NCBI GenBank assembly: GCA_028702245.1
Contig: JAQVPE010000087.1
Span: 1-5,103, forward strand
Origin: Candidatus Izemoplasmatales bacterium
Lineage (GTDB): Bacteria > Bacillota_I > Bacilli_A > Izemoplasmatales > Hujiaoplasmataceae
DNA: 5,103 nt
Direction of reading: 5' to 3'
Positions 1-4,651 of this stretch are shown here, in pieces (within the stretch, counting starts at the first letter, position 1; each line of letters starts with the position of its first letter). A program made the translations under genes and the position numbers. A model generated the notes under the pieces. The model ran no database searches. It was not told where the DNA came from and was given only the letters and a program-made list of their open reading frames with translations.

Positions 1-15
1 AAGGAGTAATTGGTC

Positions 16-44
16 AAAAAAAAGGAAACCCGAGAGTTTCCTTT
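16..44 (-). terminator. Intrinsic terminator of the speA-speB operon
   Basis: Read on the minus strand, a 9-bp stem (36-44 paired with 21-29, core GGAAAC/GTTTCC) closes a 6-base loop and runs into eight T residues (16-23). The stem overlaps the speB stop codon, so the transcript ends right at the end of the gene. A T-rich stretch also follows on the plus strand (42-51), so it might work in both directions. Confidence 0.85.
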
Positions 45-909
45 ATTTTTTGCTATGAAGAAGCAATACCATTTCCCTAAGGGTCTTAGCGGCTACCGCA
101 GTCGAGGTTCCGGATGGATCGAGCAGGGGACTGAGTTCGACGATATCCGCACCGACCAGGTTTTTGATATTTGAAAAAGCCATGATCGCATCAAGCAATT
201 CTTTGTAAGTGATGCCTCCGGCTTCCGGAGTGCCGGTACCTGGGAAGATAGAAGGATCAAGAACGTCAAGATCGATGGTGATGTAGATGGGAGCGGGATT
301 GATCGTGTCGATTGTTTCTCTAAGGCCTTCAAGATCGAAACGGCGCAGTCTCGTATGCCCGGAATCGGCCCAGGCAAACTCCGCTTCGTCTCCGCTTCTG
401 ATGCCAAACTGATGGATGCGGTCATCACCAAGCAGATCATGGCATCTACGACTGACGGTCGCGTGTGATAATTTGCGTCCGAGAAACATATCTCTAAGAT
501 CGGTATGGGCATCTAGATGGATGATGTGAATATCTGGATACGATGGGTGAAGAGCCTTGATAACCGGATAGGTCACTAGGTGTTCGCCACCGACCATCAT
601 CGGTTTTTTGTGGTCGTTGACGATTTTTAAGACGGTGGACTCGATTATCTCGAGAGCTCCTTCGACATCACCGACGGGGAGATCTAAATCGCCGATATCG
701 GCAGTATTGAAGTTTTTCAGATTCAGGTTGAGATAGGGCGAATACCATTCGACGCCGATGGAATCGACTCTGATCGCGTTGCCGGCGAATCTGGTGCCCG
801 GACGGAAAGACGTTGTAGCGTCCATCGGGCAGCTGAAGATGACGACATCTGCGTCCTGATATTCGGAGTTGCAGCTTTGAAAAGACAGATCGACTTTCTT
901 AAAACTCAT
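43..909 (-). CDS. speB: Agmatinase (ureohydrolase family)
   Basis: This 288-residue protein would hydrolyse agmatine to putrescine and urea in the cytoplasm. The arginase/agmatinase signatures are all present: GGEH at residues 107-110, DAHTD at 133-137 and DLDVLDP at 213-219. These supply the usual dinuclear manganese ligands His110, Asp133, His135, Asp137, Asp213 and Asp215. The RPGTRF motif at 36-41 and SHATV at 148-152 also fit. The length matches the Bacillus SpeB type (about 290 aa), and the GGEHLV form rather than GGDHS also points there. I chose ATG at 909 because GGGAAGGTGA sits just upstream with good spacing. The frame is open further, to 972, but those residues lie inside speA and look unrelated to the family. 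The gene overlaps the speA end by 11 bases, which implies translational coupling. The residue pattern is intact and nothing suggests decay. Confidence 0.95.
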   Translation of the reverse strand: MSFKKVDLSFQSCNSEYQDADVVIFSCPMDATTSFRPGTRFAGNAIRVDSIGVEWYSPYLNLNLKNFNTADIGDLDLPVGDVEGALEIIESTVLKIVNDHKKPMMVGGEHLVTYPVIKALHPSYPDIHIIHLDAHTDLRDMFLGRKLSHATVSRRCHDLLGDDRIHQFGIRSGDEAEFAWADSGHTRLRRFDLEGLRETIDTINPAPIYITIDLDVLDPSIFPGTGTPEAGGITYKELLDAIMAFSNIKNLVGADIVELSPLLDPSGTSTAVAAKTLREMVLLLHSKK

Positions 910-2392
910 CGTATTCACCTTCCCATTTGATCCAATGTTCCTTGTCAATGATCTTGATGTTGCCATTGTCAAGTTCGCTATGGATTATTGAACCTTTCTT
1001 CAAGTAGAACTTGATATCGTTGATGACTTCCTTGGTGATGATCTCCCCGGGGATGACGAAGGGAATGCCCGGAGGATAGATCATGATGGATTCAGCGCAG
1101 ATCTCATCGTATGTTTCTTCGAGCGGAACGTGGATCTTAGGAGCGTGAAAGGCGTCGCGCGGTCTCGCAAAGGTCTCGGGAAACTGATAGATAAACTTGA
1201 TTCTTGGGAGTCTTTTGCGAACTTTGTAGTATTTATCAGAAAGATCTTTGAAAGCGAGAATAAGGCGCTCTAAGTCGTCTTTAGTTGTGCCGATCGAGAG
1301 AACGGCCAAAACGATGTGTGATTCCGCGAGTTCCATCTGAATGTTGTAGCGCTTGCGCAGTTTTTGATAGACTTCGAAACCGGACAAGCCGAGATCGGAA
1401 ACTTTGATGACGACTTTTGTGAGATCAAAGTCAAAACCGGGTCGATCTTCCACGTATTCTTGGTCGATGATTTTGATTCCGGGGATCTGTTTCAAGAGTT
1501 TTCTGGATTTATCTGCCAGAGCAAGCAGTTTATTTATACGGCGTTCGCCTTCGAAATACATGGTTTTTCGGGCAACGTCGAGGCTGGCGATCAAGAGAGA
1601 ACTGGGAGAAGTGCTTTGAAGCATATTGAGGGCGGAACGGAGCCTGACATGATCAATGCGTCTGCCTTTAGTAAGCAACACAGAGCTTTGGGTGAGAGAG
1701 CCTCCGGTTTTATGCATTGAAGTGGCGGATATGTCGGCGCCGACGGCCATTGCGGTTACTGGCAACTTTTCTGAGAAGTAGAACTGGGCACCGTGAGCTT
1801 CATCGACCAAGACGAGCATGTCGTTGTCGTGGGCAAGTTCGGTGATTCGGGCTAGATCCGAGGCGATGCCAAAGTAAGTGGGATTGATGACGAACAGAGC
1901 TTTTGCATCCGGATGATTGCGGATCGCCTCTTCGTACGTTTCAAAGAATACGCCGTTGGCGATTCCGAGTTCGATATCGATATCAGGTTTCACGAAGATT
2001 GGCATGGCACCACTCAAAATCAGAGCATTGATAACCGATTTATGGACGTTTCTTGGCAGAATGATCTTGTCGTTTGCCCGACAGGTGGACATGATCATTG
2101 CTAGAATACCTACAGAAGTTCCGTTTGTGAGAAAATAGCTTTTATCGGCACCGCAGGCGCTGGCCATTAGCTTTTCGGCTTCCTTGATTACTCCATGGGG
2201 TTTCCCGAGGGTATCAAGACCGATAGGGGCGTTTGAATCAAGCGCAAACATCGTCTGTCCAGTGAAATCCATCAAATCGTTTTTGACTCTTCCAAGTTTG
2301 TGACCAGGCACATCAAAAGGGGAGACATCGCTTGTGCCGTAAGCCTTTAGTTTCGTGAAGAAAGGGGTTTTGTACTGACGTTCGTCTTTCAA
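899..2392 (-). CDS. speA: Arginine decarboxylase (PLP-dependent, Orn/Lys/Arg decarboxylase family)
   Basis: This fold-type I PLP enzyme, 497 residues from the chosen start, most likely decarboxylates arginine to agmatine. Family landmarks, numbered from that start, are PGHK at 29-32, NPTYFG at 170-175, VDEAHGA at 196-202 with the cofactor-binding Asp, and SMHKTGGSLTQSS at 225-237 with the PLP lysine at 228. The C-terminal domain motif PPGIPFVIPGE begins near 440. It is the short Bacillus SpeA type (about 490 aa), not the 700-plus residue inducible type. Sequence alone does not separate arginine from lysine or ornithine use; the overlapping agmatinase gene makes arginine the best call. The start is uncertain: no ATG is available, GTG at 2407 has no Shine-Dalgarno site, while TTG at 2392 follows GAGAGGTGG with a somewhat long spacer and fits the short N-terminus of the family. 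Confidence 0.92.
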   Translation of the reverse strand: MKDERQYKTPFFTKLKAYGTSDVSPFDVPGHKLGRVKNDLMDFTGQTMFALDSNAPIGLDTLGKPHGVIKEAEKLMASACGADKSYFLTNGTSVGILAMIMSTCRANDKIILPRNVHKSVINALILSGAMPIFVKPDIDIELGIANGVFFETYEEAIRNHPDAKALFVINPTYFGIASDLARITELAHDNDMLVLVDEAHGAQFYFSEKLPVTAMAVGADISATSMHKTGGSLTQSSVLLTKGRRIDHVRLRSALNMLQSTSPSSLLIASLDVARKTMYFEGERRINKLLALADKSRKLLKQIPGIKIIDQEYVEDRPGFDFDLTKVVIKVSDLGLSGFEVYQKLRKRYNIQMELAESHIVLAVLSIGTTKDDLERLILAFKDLSDKYYKVRKRLPRIKFIYQFPETFARPRDAFHAPKIHVPLEETYDEICAESIMIYPPGIPFVIPGEIITKEVINDIKFYLKKGSIIHSELDNGNIKIIDKEHWIKWEGEYDEF

Positions 2393-2420
2393 TTCGGTAT
2401 AACCCACCTCTCGTTTGTTA

Positions 2421-2449
2421 GTATTAATGCAATATGAATAATATCACAA
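2421..2449 (-). promoter_or_regulatory. Candidate promoter(s) of the speA-speB operon
   Basis: Two overlapping minus-strand possibilities are visible. One is an extended -10, TGATATTAT (2446-2438), with only weak -35 sequence upstream. The other is TTGTGA (2449-2444), a 17-base spacer and TAATAC (2426-2421). Either gives a short leader containing GAGAGGTGG. The second would start RNA so close to GTG 2407 that TTG 2392 becomes the more sensible speA start. It is back to back with the tRNA promoter. Confidence 0.45.
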
Positions 2450-2499
2450 TTCATGATAATACAAAAGCATTTTTTCCCGTTAATTCCAATTATTTTTTG

Positions 2500-2528
2500 C
2501 TTTCATTTTCAATTCTTTATGGTATAAT
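2500..2528 (+). promoter_or_regulatory. Promoter of the tRNA-Leu/tRNA-Gln operon
   Basis: A perfect TATAAT at 2523-2528 is preceded by TG at the extended -10 position (TGGTATAAT). The -35 region 17 bases upstream (CTTTCA, 2500-2505) is poor, which the extended -10 may offset. Transcription would start near 2535, about 11 bases before the first tRNA. Confidence 0.75.
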
Positions 2529-2545
2529 TATTAATGCTGCTAAAG

Positions 2546-2628
2546 GCGGTTGTGGCGGAATGGCAGACGCGCTATCTTCAGGCGGTAGTGTCTTTGACGT
2601 GTGGGTTCAAGTCCCATCAACCGCACCA
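2546..2628 (+). tRNA. tRNA-Leu, anticodon CAG
   Basis: The gene is 83 bases with encoded CCA. The acceptor stem GCGGTTG (2546-2552) pairs with CAACCGC (2618-2624), followed by A and CCA. The anticodon stem CTATC/GGTAG (one G-T pair) holds loop TTCAGGC with anticodon CAG at 2579-2581, reading CUG. The long variable arm contains a small GTC/GAC stem, as expected of a class II tRNA-Leu. The T arm is GTGGG, TTCAAGT, CCCAT. It lies 7 bases before tRNA-Gln and shares its promoter. Confidence 0.96.
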
Positions 2629-2635
2629 GCTTGAC

Positions 2636-2710
2636 TGGGCTATGGCCAAGTGGTTAAGGCATCGGATTCTGACTCCGAGACCGAGAGTTCGACTCTCTCT
2701 AGCCCTGCCA
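2636..2710 (+). tRNA. tRNA-Gln, anticodon CTG
   Basis: The gene is 75 bases with encoded CCA. The D stem is GCC/GGC. The anticodon stem TCGGA/TCCGA holds loop TTCTGAC with anticodon CTG at 2669-2671, reading CAG. The T arm GAGAG/CTCTC holds loop TTCGACT, and the discriminator base is G2707. The acceptor stem pairs at six positions (2637-2642 with 2700-2705), but the first position is T2636 opposite T2706, a U-U mismatch where bacterial tRNA-Gln usually has U1-A72. All other stems are intact, so the gene is probably functional. Confidence 0.94.
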
Positions 2711-2718
2711 AACAAATG

Positions 2719-2744
2719 AAACCACAGGTGATCCTGTGGTTTTT
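2719..2744 (+). terminator. Intrinsic terminator of the tRNA operon
   Basis: A perfect 10-bp stem, AAACCACAGG (2719-2728) with CCTGTGGTTT (2733-2742), closes a TGAT tetraloop and ends in a T-run to 2744. It follows the CCA end of tRNA-Gln by only 8 bases. Confidence 0.93.
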
Positions 2745-2854
2745 AGTTTATCTATAACGACAAAACGGCTCTTGTTGTGGTTTTCTTCACAAGAACCCAA
2801 TTGTCTGTCCACAATACATTCTTTCGCATGGTCGGCAGAAAGGATATGAAGTTA

Positions 2855-2884
2855 TTGTCTCAAATCATTTAAACGTGATATAAT
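2855..2884 (+). promoter_or_regulatory. Strong-looking promoter with no evident gene behind it
   Basis: TTGTCT (2855-2860), an 18-base spacer and a perfect TATAAT (2879-2884) with TG at the extended position (TGATATAAT) make a convincing plus-strand promoter. No plus-strand gene follows: the transcript would start near 2891 and run antisense through the 91-aa gene. The surrounding stretch 2745-2942 holds no open frame I can support; besides this promoter and the hairpins it shows only weak inverted repeats. Confidence 0.55.
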
Positions 2885-2935
2885 GATTTTTGAAAATCAC
2901 TGTAAAATACAGGATTATTATTGACTTGCAGTCAA
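2884..2935. other. Three consecutive short hairpins
   Basis: Within 52 bases lie three perfect short dyads: TGATTTT/AAAATCA (2884-2899), CTGTA/TACAG (2900-2912) and TTGACT/AGTCAA (2921-2935). They sit just past the plus-strand promoter and just after the stop of the minus-strand peptide operon. They could be a small RNA leader, or RNA-end structure for the operon. No long T-run follows on either strand, so I do not call a standard terminator. Confidence 0.4.
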
Positions 2936-2942
2936 ATCTTAA

Positions 2943-3218
2943 TCAAGAGTCTAGTGATTCGCGATACTCCAACAAGATGTCATATGCCTTTTTATGCATA
3001 TTCTTGTTAAAGACATAGTCATCGTTTGCGATTTTGTCGATTTCTTCGTTGTACCAATCGATCACCTTGTCCAAAACGAGTTTGGTTGTCTCGGGATCAT
3101 TCTGTCTGATTGCTTTCTTAAGCTCTTTGGTATAACCGACCATGAATGGATTTCTGGTGTAGGTGTGGATTGTCCCGATGATACCACCGAGTTCAACTAT
3201 AAATTCTTGTCTTTGCAT
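2943..3218 (-). CDS. Small helical protein of unknown function, second gene of the peptide operon
   Basis: I do not recognise this 91-residue protein. It has no signal peptide or membrane segment and reads as almost entirely helical and charged. A short N-terminal part (MQRQEFIVELGGIIG) is followed by Lys/Glu/Asp-rich helices from about residue 30 to the end, so a cytoplasmic partner protein is likely. The ATG at 3218 is preceded by GAGAGGTTGG at good spacing, which supports it as real. It starts 39 bases after the stop of the 53-aa peptide gene on the same strand, with no terminator between, so the two are probably co-transcribed. The gene ends in TGA. Size and helical make-up recall small bacteriocin immunity proteins, but I see no diagnostic motif. 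An open frame on the opposite strand (2994-3407) spans both genes and is judged a shadow. Confidence 0.75.
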   Translation of the reverse strand: MQRQEFIVELGGIIGTIHTYTRNPFMVGYTKELKKAIRQNDPETTKLVLDKVIDWYNEEIDKIANDDYVFNKNMHKKAYDILLEYRESLDS

Positions 3219-3257
3219 GATTATACCAACCTCTCACTTATTATTCTAATTTCTTTG

Positions 3258-3419
3258 TTATCTTGTTACCCATTCTGGTTCGCCAGAATTCTCGAAATCA
3301 ACCAAGACAACTTCAGAAACGCCTTTTGTTACACTATTCCTCATCATGTTTTTGACACCAATAGTCATCATTGCAATACCTACCAACGCGATCAAAGCGA
3401 ACTTTAAAATTTTTTTCAT
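3258..3419 (-). CDS. 53-aa exported or membrane peptide, candidate signalling pro-peptide
   Basis: The peptide begins with a basic n-region (MKKILK) and a hydrophobic core at residues 7-22 (FALIALVGIAMMTIGV). A short basic stretch and a polar, acidic tail follow, ending in SGEPEWVTR. This is the layout of PapR-type pro-peptides (about 48 aa, signal sequence, active peptide at the C-terminus), and the gene is divergent from a regulator as in shp-rgg pairs. I do not claim sequence homology to either. ATG at 3419 was chosen because AAGGGAG lies just upstream; the open frame reaches 3464, but those residues precede the Shine-Dalgarno site. The promoter carries the 23-bp box found again before the membrane-protein gene. 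It could instead be a small single-span membrane protein or a bacteriocin-like peptide. Confidence 0.7.
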   Translation of the reverse strand: MKKILKFALIALVGIAMMTIGVKNMMRNSVTKGVSEVVLVDFENSGEPEWVTR

Positions 3420-3445
3420 AACGTAAACACTCCCTTCATGACACC

Positions 3446-3474
3446 ATAATAAATTAACTTGCACAGAAAAAACA
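3446..3474 (-). promoter_or_regulatory. Promoter of the peptide operon, box-associated
   Basis: On the minus strand, TATTAT (3451-3446) is the -10, and 17 bases upstream lies TGTTTT (3474-3469), a poor -35 that forms the end of the 23-bp box. A good -10 with a poor -35 right beside a conserved upstream box fits activator dependence. The predicted start, near 3439, lies close ahead of the Shine-Dalgarno site. Confidence 0.6.
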
Positions 3475-3487
3475 GCGCGGATATGTC
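3459..3487 (+). promoter_or_regulatory. Weak candidate promoter of the regulator gene
   Basis: TTGCAC (3459-3464), a 17-base spacer and TATGTC (3482-3487) is the best plus-strand pair ahead of the regulator, though each hexamer matches consensus poorly. If right, the 23-bp box covers its spacer and -10, so protein bound there could activate the peptide operon while repressing the regulator. Confidence 0.25.
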
Positions 3488-3490
3488 GTA
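3468..3490. repeat. 23-bp box, copy 1 (inverted relative to copy 2)
   Basis: It is identical to the reverse complement of 4501-4523 over all 23 bases; after one mismatch four more bases match (27 of 28). Read toward the peptide gene it begins TACGACATATCC and ends GCTGTTTTT. The last base of GCTG is followed by exactly 21 bases and then the -10, as in copy 2. It is only weakly symmetric (ACA, 9 bases, TGT). Confidence 0.9.
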
Positions 3491-3516
3491 TTTTTTATGA
3501 AATAGAGGTGTTTTTT

Positions 3517-4437
3517 ATGATTTCAATGGAAATTGCGAATTATCTGGAGAAAATCAGATATGGCAGAAAAATGTCACAGGAAGCTTTTGTGGAAGACGTC
3601 TGTTCGTTGCGTCAGTATCAAAGATACCGTAGCGGAGAGTGTGAAATAACTTATGATAAAATAGAAAGATTTGCTATTAAGCTTGGCATTCCAACAAAAA
3701 ATCTTATGAGAGAATTCGAACAGGAAAGCGTAAAACAGTATAACATGATTGACGAGTTTTACAATTCGGTTGTAAATAACGACAGAATCCTTTCTGAAGA
3801 ACTTCGTATAAAGCTGGAGAATGATACAATATTCGGTGAAGAGCGACAAATGTATTTTATTCATGCGCTCACGTTACATGATTATTACTTGGCTAAGATA
3901 TCCAAAGAAGATGCTCTAATGAAAACCAGTGACTTAGTAAACTATCCAACAATACTTAAGCAGAATTACTTCACTGATGTTGAAATCTTGATTCTCAGCT
4001 TCATACTTAGCATCATTCCTCCCGAGGATAATTCTAGACTACTAAAAAAACTTACTAGTCTCTTCGATACTGCCGAAGGAATTCTTAGTGGCGAGAATGA
4101 TTTGATATATGCTCTTATATTGATGAGATTGACTAAAAGTCAAGGAATCCAAAAGAACAATCCCAAGGTTATTCAACTATGTGATATCGGCATTCAAAGA
4201 GGAATTAGATACAAACAATACTATCTTTTGGAGTATTTCTTCTATTACAAAGCGCTAGCTCACTTCAAACTTGAAGAATATTCTTTATACGAAGATGCTT
4301 TATTTCGTTGCTATAATGTTCTTCATATGGAGGGTAACGCGAAGAAAATCGAAAAATTCACAAAATTGATTGAAGACGACTTTAAAATAGCATACGATTC
4401 TTTTATCATGAAATATTTAATGAAGAATATCCTGTAA
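3517..4437 (+). CDS. Xre-type HTH regulator with helical C-terminal sensor-like domain (RRNPP/Rgg-like)
   Basis: The protein has 306 residues. An N-terminal Xre-like helix-turn-helix spans about residues 6-60, with the turn around MSQEAFVEDVCSLRQYQRYR, where SQEAF and RQYQRYRSGE match the usual first and recognition helices. From about 70 to the end it is all-helical, rich in Tyr, Leu, Lys and Glu, without a membrane segment, compatible with the TPR-like peptide-binding domain of Rgg, PlcR and PrgX proteins (about 280-320 aa). ATG 3517 has GAGGTG six bases upstream; GTG 3508 is that site itself, and ATG 3526 is a weaker alternative. It is divergent from the 53-aa peptide gene and flanked on both sides by the 23-bp box. 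I infer a cytoplasmic peptide-responsive regulator of both box promoters. The family call is from architecture only; the ligand is unknown. Confidence 0.85.
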   Translation: MISMEIANYLEKIRYGRKMSQEAFVEDVCSLRQYQRYRSGECEITYDKIERFAIKLGIPTKNLMREFEQESVKQYNMIDEFYNSVVNNDRILSEELRIKLENDTIFGEERQMYFIHALTLHDYYLAKISKEDALMKTSDLVNYPTILKQNYFTDVEILILSFILSIIPPEDNSRLLKKLTSLFDTAEGILSGENDLIYALILMRLTKSQGIQKNNPKVIQLCDIGIQRGIRYKQYYLLEYFFYYKALAHFKLEEYSLYEDALFRCYNVLHMEGNAKKIEKFTKLIEDDFKIAYDSFIMKYLMKNIL

Positions 4438-4457
4438 AAGCCTACAATAATAAACAT

Positions 4458-4493
4458 ACGGATAGAGTTAACGCTCTAATCCGTCTTTTTTTT
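4458..4493 (+). terminator. Intrinsic terminator after the regulator
   Basis: ACGGATAGAG (4458-4467) pairs with CTCT (4474-4477) and ATCCGT (4479-4484), with one bulged A at 4478, and eight T residues follow (4486-4493). It isolates the regulator transcript from the box promoter that starts a few bases later. Confidence 0.88.
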
Positions 4494-4500
4494 GGAAAAG

Positions 4501-4523
4501 TACGACATATCCGCGCTGTTTTT
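4501..4523. repeat. 23-bp box, copy 2
   Basis: Perfect reverse complement of 3468-3490. It runs TACGACATATCC to GCTGTTTTT in the direction of the downstream membrane-protein gene. The 21-base distance from GCTG to the -10 is the same as at copy 1, though the spacer sequences differ. It begins 7 bases after the terminator T-run of the regulator. Confidence 0.9.
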
Positions 4524-4545
4524 CATTATAAGATATTTATATAAT
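4517..4545 (+). promoter_or_regulatory. Box-associated promoter of the membrane-protein gene
   Basis: A perfect TATAAT (4540-4545) lies 17 bases after TGTTTT (4517-4522), the same poor -35 at the end of the box as in the peptide promoter. Transcription would start near 4552, leaving a leader of about 100 bases. A second TATAAT at 4570-4575 may be an alternative -10, but lacks a clear -35. Confidence 0.6.
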
Positions 4546-4577
4546 AAAAACAGCACTATCGCTACTTTATATAATAA
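4536..4577 (+). repeat. 12-bp direct repeat carrying two -10-like hexamers
   Basis: TTTATATAATAA occurs at 4536-4547 and again at 4566-4577, exactly 30 bases apart. Between them AAAAACAGC (4546-4554) is the inverse of the GCTGTTTTT end of box copy 2 (4515-4523), a 9-bp dyad with the first -10 in its loop. These short AT-rich matches could be chance. Confidence 0.5.
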
Positions 4578-4651
4578 GCTTCTTGATAATAACTAAGAAA
4601 GAGGTAAGACAAGCATTAGAACTGAGAATTATCCCCATAAAAGGATCGAGT

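Noticed and set aside
910..972. Upstream extension of speB to 972
   Set aside because: The extra 21 residues lie inside the end of speA, have no ribosome site, and the shorter form from ATG 909 has a strong one and matches the family N-terminus.
2434..2719. Two plus-strand open frames across the tRNA genes
   Set aside because: They are translations through tRNA-Leu and tRNA-Gln, with the promoter inside the first; no protein is expected there.
2836..2857. A possible third degenerate copy of the box (CAG, three bases, GGATATG)
   Set aside because: Only about 14 of 21 positions agree, and no -10 lies 21 bases away in the required direction; likely chance, though it sits just upstream of the orphan promoter.
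2943..2945. TGA at the end of the 91-aa gene as a possible Trp codon (mollicute code)
   Set aside because: All tryptophans in SpeA, SpeB and the 53-aa peptide use TGG, and no in-frame TGA is seen inside the long genes, so TGA is taken as a stop.
2994..3407. Plus-strand 137-codon open frame opposite the peptide operon
   Set aside because: It spans two minus-strand genes that each have a well-placed Shine-Dalgarno site. Its own start lacks one, and the Phe/Cys/His-rich product looks like the antisense of helical coding sequence.
2943..4523. Toxin-antitoxin or CRISPR-type system
   Set aside because: No spaced direct repeats are present. The HTH protein is far larger than typical antitoxins, and its divergent position with a shared upstream box fits a regulator-target arrangement better.
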